From NCBI GenBank assembly GCA_020348365.1, contig CP070749.1, positions 539,147-558,150 on the forward strand: 19,004 bases of DNA, in the 5' to 3' direction. The notes under the pieces were generated by a model. The model saw only the letters and a program-made list of their open reading frames with translations. It was not told the origin of the DNA and made no database searches. The stretch is from Candidatus Bathyarchaeota archaeon. GTDB lineage: Archaea; Thermoproteota; Bathyarchaeia; Bathyarchaeales; Bathyarchaeaceae. The position numbers and the translations under genes are program-made. Numbering within the stretch: the stretch's first letter is position 1; every line of letters begins with the position of its first letter. This document shows, in pieces, positions 1 to 5,258 of this stretch.

Positions 1-273
1 GATTAATCGCGCGCGCAACGTGTCCTCGGACTGGCCGCCCTTCCTCAGCTCCCAAAGAGTCCTGAAAATCTTTGCATCAGTGGGGCCGGTCGGGCGTGTG
101 GTGGGGCCGGCCGGATTTGAACCGACGGCCTCTACCCAGAACAGCACATATGTTGATTTACTGTTTGGCGTGATGTGCTCGCTCCTATGTAATTTCACGC
201 CCGAAGCAACTCTTCTATCATTGTTATGATTTTTCTCTGTTAGCAAGCTTTTTCGAAACGTTTGAATCAACAT
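1..273 (-). CDS. N-terminal fragment of a probable tyrosine recombinase, runs off left edge, spans a tRNA 3' end
   Basis: An uninterrupted minus-strand frame runs from an ATG at 271-273 to the window edge (91 codons, no stop). Its last part (about 84 down to 1) reads DAKIFRTLWELRKGGQ..., which resembles the N-terminal SAM-like core-binding domain of XerC/D-type integrases (a short helix, then a 'G-x-S-E-x-T' turn leading into the next helix). The middle of the frame (99-126) is at the same time the T arm and acceptor strand of a tRNA, read as VGSNPAGPT, a familiar translation of tRNA 3' ends. A shorter start, GTG at 145-147, is possible; between it and codon 49 there is no ATG, GTG or TTG. 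An attachment site inside the 5' end of int is known for SSV-type archaeal integrases, so this could be such a gene, or an int fragment left at an element border. Catalytic residues would lie outside the window, so the identity is inferred from a short stretch only. Confidence 0.4.
   Translation of the reverse strand, partial: MLIQTFRKSLLTEKNHNNDRRVASGVKLHRSEHITPNSKSTYVLFWVEAVGSNPAGPTTRPTGPTDAKIFRTLWELRKGGQSEDTLRARLI
99..126 (-). tRNA. 3' fragment of a tRNA gene (T arm, acceptor 3' strand, CCA), probable integrase attachment site
   Basis: On the minus strand the T arm is complete: stem GTCGG, loop TTCAAAT, stem CCGGC (with one T-G pair), followed by the acceptor 3' strand CGGCCCC, discriminator A and an encoded CCA. 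The matching acceptor 5' strand (GGGGCCG or a G-U variant) is not found in the several hundred bases on the 5' side, so the 5' half is absent and this is not a complete gene. The segment just 5' of it (127-147) may be the variable region and part of the anticodon arm, but I could not fold it convincingly, so the isotype is unknown. Its place beside one complete and one partial integrase gene suggests an att core. Each tRNA-targeting element normally leaves such a 3' copy at one end. Confidence 0.65.
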
Positions 274-311
274 ACCCCCATTATTAGGTAGTTAGTTACT
301 ATACGGTGAAA

Positions 312-330
312 GAAGCCGAATTCGGTCTTC
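312..330 (-). terminator. Possible hairpin terminator downstream of the integrase
   Basis: On the minus strand GAAGACCGAATTCGGCTTC forms a stem of CCG/CGG plus GAAG/CTTC with one bulged A and an AATT loop, followed by a short TTTC. It lies about 100 bases beyond the integrase stop. The T run is weak and archaeal terminators rarely need hairpins, so it could instead be a protein-binding palindrome (core CCGAATTCGG, 316-325). Confidence 0.3.
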
Positions 331-429
331 TTTTCTCCGGCCATGGCACTGCAGTTAACAATATATACTGTATTGTTTCTTGTTACATTCGGATGTTTGC
401 ATACGCACAAACTAGGAGAGTCCCAGGGC

Positions 430-1623
430 TTAGGCTCTTTCTCGTTTAATCTTTTCATACTCAGCGAGCAACTTCTGAATTTGTGCCTTCTCCTCTTCAG
501 ACTCAGCCTTAGATAATTGCAGCTTCAAAGTGTCAGAGTAGAGGTCAGCCATACGCACAATATCATGTGATAGAAGTCTGTCTCTCTCAGCAAGCTGCCT
601 TTCTAACTGCTCGATTCTTGCAATTTGTTCTTCGATAAGAGACTCAGTTTCGCTTGGAGTTTTATGCTCAATGCGTAGAAAGGGCATAGCCTTCTCTTTG
701 TAGAGCCGTCTATGAAATTCAACATTTTCCTTGGGAAAATAAGCGTCATCTGAGCGGGGTATGTGTGGTGCTCTGTAGCTTGTGACGTGCCCCATCCAGA
801 AGTTGACATACTCTACGCCAGCTTGCTGGCTCTGTTTTCTGAACCACTTTCGCAGATTATAGAGTCTGATCTCGGCTGGCTTGCCAGAGGGTGTTTTGAA
901 ATCAAGGTCTCCAGCCTTTTTGAGACTGCGGACTTTGCGATAAAACTGAGCAGAGATAGCCTTCCGTGTCAACGGCTCTTCTCTGCCAGTTTTTGTGAAA
1001 ATGTAGCTTTCTGGTGTGAGATTTGGTCTTGTTTTGAAGTAGTTTCTGATCAGCTCCACTGCGTCAGAGCCTATGAAAGTGAAAGAGTGCCCATACTTCC
1101 CTTTGCTAAGCTCCCTCGGAGCATCAATTTTGCACGGAACTGTGGCTAGGTCCTCAAGGTGCTTCCGCTTCAACTTGACTATGAGCTGAGGTCTTACACC
1201 AGACTGTGCCAGCACACACCATAGAGCCTTATCTCTCGGATTAGAAACTGATAGGATTATAGCTATCTCTTCTTGTGTGAGATCTCGATTATGGAAAACT
1301 ACATACCCTTTGGGAACTGGCACTTTGGCGAGGGGAAGGTCTGAATAGTTGAAGAAGGATTTGACGGCTGCGGTCATAACTTTGATCGAGCCTTTCGTGT
1401 GATCCTCATTCAAGTCAGCGATCCAGCTCCTCAGCAGCCTTGCATACTTGCGTCTGAAGTCTCTGTCTCTGCTCCTTTCATACTCAGCTATTATCTGCTC
1501 GGCTGTCATGCCTATGAACTTCAAGAAGGATTCAAGGTTGTGTCTGTAGGCGTATTCTGTCTTTTCGCTGCCAGAATGAGCAACAGCCACATCACTGAGC
1601 CAGAGATCAACTGGATTCAGCAT
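430..1623 (-). CDS. Tyrosine recombinase / integrase with C-terminal coiled coil
   Basis: A 397-residue site-specific recombinase of the tyrosine (XerC/D, phage Int) family that would cut and rejoin DNA through a 3'-phosphotyrosine. Residues 1-95 form the helical core-binding domain; the catalytic domain follows. Visible active-site residues are R144 (SGVRPQ), K176 in the beta-hairpin (SKGKYG), R258 in YNLRK, H279 (MGHVTS) and the nucleophile Y295 (DDAYFP). The usual HxxR box reads YxxR (Y255-R258), as in many archaeal integrases, so the enzyme looks intact. Residues about 325-397 are a charged coiled coil (EEQIARIEQLERQLAERD) not needed for catalysis, perhaps for oligomerisation. It starts with ATG at 1623 and is divergent from the SMC-type operon. 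The nearby tRNA 3' fragment fits a tRNA-targeting element, but no cargo genes are visible, so the element may be decayed or may lie to the left. Confidence 0.88.
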   Translation of the reverse strand: MLNPVDLWLSDVAVAHSGSEKTEYAYRHNLESFLKFIGMTAEQIIAEYERSRDRDFRRKYARLLRSWIADLNEDHTKGSIKVMTAAVKSFFNYSDLPLAKVPVPKGYVVFHNRDLTQEEIAIILSVSNPRDKALWCVLAQSGVRPQLIVKLKRKHLEDLATVPCKIDAPRELSKGKYGHSFTFIGSDAVELIRNYFKTRPNLTPESYIFTKTGREEPLTRKAISAQFYRKVRSLKKAGDLDFKTPSGKPAEIRLYNLRKWFRKQSQQAGVEYVNFWMGHVTSYRAPHIPRSDDAYFPKENVEFHRRLYKEKAMPFLRIEHKTPSETESLIEEQIARIEQLERQLAERDRLLSHDIVRMADLYSDTLKLQLSKAESEEEKAQIQKLLAEYEKIKRERA

Positions 1624-1637
1624 CAGTTAGGCTTCAC

Positions 1638-1658
1638 ACTCCTACTTTATAGAGGAGT
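1638..1658. promoter_or_regulatory. Hairpin/inverted repeat between integrase promoter and start
   Basis: ACTCCT (1638-1643) and AGGAGT (1653-1658) form a perfect 6-bp inverted repeat around a 9-base spacer, 15 bases before the integrase start and after its probable TATA box. It would lie at the start of the integrase mRNA or at its initiation site, a usual place for a repressor operator. Function is inferred from position only. Confidence 0.3.
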
Positions 1659-1667
1659 TGTTAGCCT

Positions 1668-1678
1668 ATTTAAGCGTT
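1668..1678 (-). promoter_or_regulatory. TATA box for the integrase
   Basis: The minus strand reads CGCTTAAATAGG, close to the archaeal TATA consensus (TTTAWATA). Counting about 25 bases on gives a start near 1645, leaving a leader of roughly 20 bases before the ATG at 1623. Confidence 0.45.
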
Positions 1679-1773
1679 TGTTAACGATAAAGTAACGAAA
1701 AGAAGTTTAATGTCATATTGCACGCCTGCCAAAGAGGAGCGAAATCACCAGCCTTTTGCACTTCACAAGATTC

Positions 1774-1783
1774 CTTTAATATC
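1774..1783 (+). promoter_or_regulatory. TATA box for the SMC5/6-like operon
   Basis: CTTTAATATC on the plus strand lies about 45 bases before the GTG start at 1825. Transcription would begin near 1805, giving a short leader. This is the only good TATA-like element in the 201-base divergent gap pointing this way. Confidence 0.45.
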
Positions 1784-1824
1784 AGAGTAGGCGTTCTATT
1801 ACTGCGCCAATCGAGGCTCTATAG

Positions 1825-3867
1825 GTGCTGATTCAAGAGATCATCTTGGAGAACTTCATGTCTTACGAGTACGCTAGGGTACCTTTCAAACCAGGTGTTA
1901 ATGTTGTTTGCGGACCAAACGGATCAGGAAAGTCCTCCATGTTGATTGGCATTTCTGTTGCTTTGGGGCAATCATATACAGAACGGTCTAGAAAGCTGAG
2001 CGATCTCATTAGATGGGGGAAAGATCAGGCTAGGGTCACCCTGGTTCTGGACAACGCCCCAAGAAATGGAAGAAGACCCGTTCCAAGAATAAGAAAGGAT
2101 CAAATCTTTCTCACGCGAGGCTTGCGGCGAGACGGGAAATATTGGTTTGAGCTAGACAATAGGGCTGCGACCAAAAGCAGAGTTGTCAGACTTCTCTCCA
2201 AGCTTGGAGTCGATCCAGAAAACATACTGATAATCATGCACCAAAACATGGTGGAGCAATTCACGGTGCTCTCCCCTGAGGATAAGCTGAGAACGGTTGA
2301 GGCGGCAGTAGGATTTGAGTCCTACCGCCAAAATGTCTTGAGGGCCCAACGAAAACTCAGCAGAACACTGAGTCAGGAAGAGTCTGTTGGGAAGCTATTA
2401 GAGTCGGCTGAACAGACTCTGGCCTATTGGAGAGAACAATACGACCGCTACCAACAGAAGAAGCAGCTGAGAATGAAACGCCGATTTCTGGAGAGAGAGT
2501 TGGCATGGGCTGAGGCTGCGCGGAGAGAGAGAACAGTCTCTGATTTGAAGAAGCAGATGCAGAAGAAGAGGAACGAAGTTTCACGAATCGAGGATGAGAC
2601 GAAGAATACCGACAGCCAACTGGAGAAGGTTGAGGCAAGCCTCAAGCAGGTTAAGGAAGAACAGAAAGGACTCTTCCAAGAACTGATAAGAATTGAACAT
2701 GAGAGAGCTAGACATGAATCAAGTGTTTCACTGGCAAATCAAGTTCTAGAGGAGATAGATTATTGGGCGGAGACGCAAGAGACAGAAACACGAGCGAACC
2801 TGAACAGAATGCAGCAGCTAGAGACTACTCTTCAGGAAATCGTAAACCCTGTAGACGTTAGAGGTCAGCTATCCGACATCAAGAGAACCTACAAAGACTT
2901 GGAAAGCGCTTGGACTCAAAGATTCGCCCTCAAAAGTGAAAGCCTGAAGAAATCGACTGAAGACTCGAGTAGAAACCTCGAAGAAATGAAAATTCAAATC
3001 TCAGATCTTCAAGCCAAGAGAAATAACTTGGACCTCGAAATTGATAGCATCTATGGTAAGGTCGTAGATCACAAGATTAACCTAGCCTTGCTGCAGTATC
3101 GAAAGAGAGTTCTTGTGGATAGTCTTAGCAGACTGGAGAGGGAGCTTCAGATCTCACTTAGCGATCTCGATGAAGTTGAGAAGAAAGCTGGCGAGACCGG
3201 TCCGAAGATAGCAGTCATAAAGAACATTGAAGAAATACTGGACGAGATGAGGGTGACAGACGGGCACCTCGCAGCCCTCGCCGACGTTTCAGAAGACATA
3301 GAACGTATGTACGAATCCTACTCCAAGCTCTATCTGGACCTGAAGGAGAAAGCACGCCTGGCAGCAGATAATCGTGAAAAGGCACTAGGTGAGGTCAAAG
3401 AGAGGATGAGGGCTTGGAGAACGGTTATCAAGAATCTGTTAGATCATGTCAACCCTAGATATCAGGGAATTCTCTCGCAAGCCCAAGCAATTGGAGAGGT
3501 TAGACTATTCAATGAGACCGACATTGAAGAAGCAGGCCTCCAAATACTTGTGGGCTTCAAGGGAGCCAAACCAGTCCCTCTCGACGCCTACACGCAGAGC
3601 GGCGGGGAGAGAAGCACAGCCACCATAAGCTTTCTGCTGGCACTACAACAGCGTGTTCGATCTCAGTTCAGAGCTGTTGACGAATACGATATCCATCTTG
3701 ATCCAAGGAGCAGGGAGCTGATAGCCAACATGATCGTGTCAACGGTTGGTGGGAAGGAACAGTTTCTAGCTATCACCCCAAGCCAATTGACCTTCACGGA
3801 GAAGGATGTTCACATAATCACTGTCCAGAACGTTGAGGGCACATCGCTCATCAAGGAGGTGGTTTAG
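1825..3867 (+). CDS. Short SMC5/6-like ATPase
   Basis: A 680-residue SMC/Rad50-family ABC ATPase; family members hold or extrude DNA loops through ATP-driven head engagement. The Walker A motif GPNGSGKSS is at 30-38 and the Q-loop at about Q140 (MHQNM). Coiled coil fills about 165-540. The C-terminal head has GEVRLF (557-562), the ABC signature SGGERS (592-597), Walker B with D619-E620 (FRAVDEYD), the D-loop HLDP (624-627) and LAITPSQL (648-655). The GEVxL stretch, VDE followed by xxDP, and ITP in place of the usual ISH/ITH resemble Smc5 more than Smc1-4 or bacterial SMC. There is no CxxC zinc hook, which argues against Rad50, and no glycine-rich hinge is evident between the coiled-coil halves. 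At 680 residues it is far shorter than typical SMCs (about 1,100-1,200). GTG start; its TAG stop directly abuts the next gene. Confidence 0.85.
   Translation: MLIQEIILENFMSYEYARVPFKPGVNVVCGPNGSGKSSMLIGISVALGQSYTERSRKLSDLIRWGKDQARVTLVLDNAPRNGRRPVPRIRKDQIFLTRGLRRDGKYWFELDNRAATKSRVVRLLSKLGVDPENILIIMHQNMVEQFTVLSPEDKLRTVEAAVGFESYRQNVLRAQRKLSRTLSQEESVGKLLESAEQTLAYWREQYDRYQQKKQLRMKRRFLERELAWAEAARRERTVSDLKKQMQKKRNEVSRIEDETKNTDSQLEKVEASLKQVKEEQKGLFQELIRIEHERARHESSVSLANQVLEEIDYWAETQETETRANLNRMQQLETTLQEIVNPVDVRGQLSDIKRTYKDLESAWTQRFALKSESLKKSTEDSSRNLEEMKIQISDLQAKRNNLDLEIDSIYGKVVDHKINLALLQYRKRVLVDSLSRLERELQISLSDLDEVEKKAGETGPKIAVIKNIEEILDEMRVTDGHLAALADVSEDIERMYESYSKLYLDLKEKARLAADNREKALGEVKERMRAWRTVIKNLLDHVNPRYQGILSQAQAIGEVRLFNETDIEEAGLQILVGFKGAKPVPLDAYTQSGGERSTATISFLLALQQRVRSQFRAVDEYDIHLDPRSRELIANMIVSTVGGKEQFLAITPSQLTFTEKDVHIITVQNVEGTSLIKEVV
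3853..3860 (+). promoter_or_regulatory. Strong ribosome binding site that supports a TTG start
   Basis: AAGGAGGT, a near-perfect Shine-Dalgarno sequence, lies inside the last codons of the SMC gene, 7 bases before the TTG at 3868. It fixes the start of the kleisin-like gene and shows that the two proteins are translated from one message. Confidence 0.75.
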
Positions 3868-4686
3868 TTGCCCTCAAAGGGGCAGATGAAAAAGCTCGGC
3901 AGCGAACACCTCCAACGCGTCATCGACTTATGCAAATCCGTCGAGGAGAGAGGACTCGACCCATTCACAGTGGACGTTGATGATGTCATAGAGATTGTCA
4001 GGAAGTACTTTCCAAAGTGGGAGCTTCCAGAGGAGCTCTGCCTAGACGCCGAAGCCATCCATGGCCTCGCTTCAGTCATAAAGCTCCAGAGCGACTGGGT
4101 GAAACATCAGTCAACCTCCCTATACACCGACCCGTTTCTGCTTGAGGAGAAGATAAGGCGGCTAGACAAGGAAGAACTAGCCACTCTTTTCGCCGAAACA
4201 TGGCGTCCTATTGTGGAGTTAGAACAGATCTCTGGATACAGCTTCGCTCAGGCAATCAAATATTGGGAAAACCTCCTTCCAATAAGCGAAAGATGGCCGA
4301 GATCATCTTCTCAAGAGAGAGAAATCGGATTTACAACTCGTGAGGAAATGATCAGGCAGAGGATACTCACTGATAAGATGTTTTCGCAAGAGTTGGAGAG
4401 TTTCTGGGAGGAACTGAAGCGAAGAGTCGGTGATGAGGGGAAGATTCGATACTGGGATTTTGTAGGGGCTGACACTTATCCTGAAACGACTAGAAGAGCA
4501 TATCTGACGAGCTTTCTCGTCACCTATGGATACGCAACCCTAGAAGTGTATAGATTAGAGGATGAAATCTTCATAAAACCCTTCAAGAAACCCTCATCCT
4601 TACACGGGGAAGAACAGTTAATCTCAATCCCGGTTTCTGTGGGCTTTGAAGAATGGATGAGATGGAAGAAGGGTGAACAGGATTGA
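3868..4686 (+). CDS. Kleisin-like SMC partner (ScpA/Nse4 type)
   Basis: A 272-residue protein that I read as the kleisin, the flexible subunit that bridges the two SMC heads. Residues about 14-85 resemble a ScpA N-terminal domain: a helix, an acidic DPFTVDVDDVIEIVRKYF segment recalling the 'PLxLLLxLIxxxxIDI' start of ScpA, then a helix with regularly placed leucines and lysines (AIHGLASVIKLQ) that in ScpA packs on the SMC neck. The middle (86-175) is a helical linker. The C-terminus (about 176-240) looks like the kleisin winged helix that caps the other head: a helix ending in YLTSFLVTYGYATLEV, then an EIFIKP strand. It starts with TTG directly after the SMC stop and overlaps the next gene by 4 bases. 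The similarity is at the level of pattern, and the operon context does much of the work; Nse4-type and ScpA-type kleisins cannot be separated by eye. Confidence 0.6.
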   Translation: MPSKGQMKKLGSEHLQRVIDLCKSVEERGLDPFTVDVDDVIEIVRKYFPKWELPEELCLDAEAIHGLASVIKLQSDWVKHQSTSLYTDPFLLEEKIRRLDKEELATLFAETWRPIVELEQISGYSFAQAIKYWENLLPISERWPRSSSQEREIGFTTREEMIRQRILTDKMFSQELESFWEELKRRVGDEGKIRYWDFVGADTYPETTRRAYLTSFLVTYGYATLEVYRLEDEIFIKPFKKPSSLHGEEQLISIPVSVGFEEWMRWKKGEQD

Positions 4687-5237
4687 AGAGGAAAGCGTAC
4701 TACACCCGACAGATCAAGAGAGCCACACACCTACTCTTCTACAGACACCATAGAAAACCCGGAGTGAAAGGATGGGAGCTTAAGAAAAAGCTGGGGTCAG
4801 ACTATCCAAAAGTGCTTGAGGTATTGGATAGATACTTGAAAAATCTCGATCTGCAGGTGAAGACTGTTTTTGATGGCGAGAATCCGCCCAAAAAGCCTAC
4901 TCTGGAACAGCTCAATAAGGCTCGATTCTTCATAACCCTCAGAGGTGAGCTCAAGCCGAAGGAGACCAAGATGATGGGGTGGAGAATCGATGATATCGCT
5001 GGTTTAGCCACTTCCATATCTTACATTATATCGAAGAAAGGGAAGGCTCCACGCGAAGATGTGGAGGAGCTCTTGCGATACAAACTCCCAGGCTGGCGTG
5101 TGGGCGCGAATATTGATCGTTACATTCGTTATGGATATTTGGCGGAGGATGAGAACAGACAGCTGTATCTGGATTGGAGGACTCGGGCTGAGATAGATCA
5201 GAAAGCCTTGGTTGATCTCCTCTTAGGATCAGAGTGA
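4683..5237 (+). CDS. Tandem winged-helix KITE-like SMC partner (ScpB/Nse1/Nse3 type)
   Basis: A 184-residue basic protein that looks like two winged-helix domains in tandem, the layout of KITE proteins (ScpB, MukE, Nse1, Nse3), which dimerise and bind the middle of the kleisin. Domain 1 (about 12-92) has helices through THLLFYRHH, GWELKKKLG and VLEVLDRYLKNL, then a wing (FFITLRGEL). Domain 2 (about 103-168) has DIAGLATSISYIISKKG, the helix REDVEELLRYKL, a recognition-type helix NIDRYIRYGYL and a wing ending LYLDW. The start is TTG at 4683, overlapping the upstream TGA by 4 bases, with GGGTGA about 10 bases before it. It is the last gene of the operon and ends 21 bases from the convergent alaS. 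No catalytic motif is visible, and the RING or zinc domain of eukaryotic Nse1 is absent. Confidence 0.55.
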   Translation: MKRKAYYTRQIKRATHLLFYRHHRKPGVKGWELKKKLGSDYPKVLEVLDRYLKNLDLQVKTVFDGENPPKKPTLEQLNKARFFITLRGELKPKETKMMGWRIDDIAGLATSISYIISKKGKAPREDVEELLRYKLPGWRVGANIDRYIRYGYLAEDENRQLYLDWRTRAEIDQKALVDLLLGSE

Positions 5238-5258
5238 TTACTTCTTCCAAAGCAATAG

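Noticed and set aside
20..229. Plus-strand ORF containing GPAGFEPTAS
   Set aside because: This is the well-known false translation of the reverse strand of a tRNA 3' end; the tRNA fragment explains it.
763..1149. 128-codon plus-strand ORF opposite the integrase
   Set aside because: It lies wholly antisense to a recombinase with intact catalytic residues and has no protein-like features.
1825..3867. Rad50 or RecN identity for the SMC-like ATPase
   Set aside because: There is no CxxC zinc hook, no Mre11 neighbour, and the head motifs (GEVxL, VDE, ITP) fit Smc5-type proteins better.
1825..5237. Wadjet-type (JetABCD) anti-plasmid defence system
   Set aside because: ATPase, kleisin and KITE are present, but no JetD/Toprim nuclease gene is nearby and the ATPase is too short for JetC. 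Defence remains possible but is not supported.
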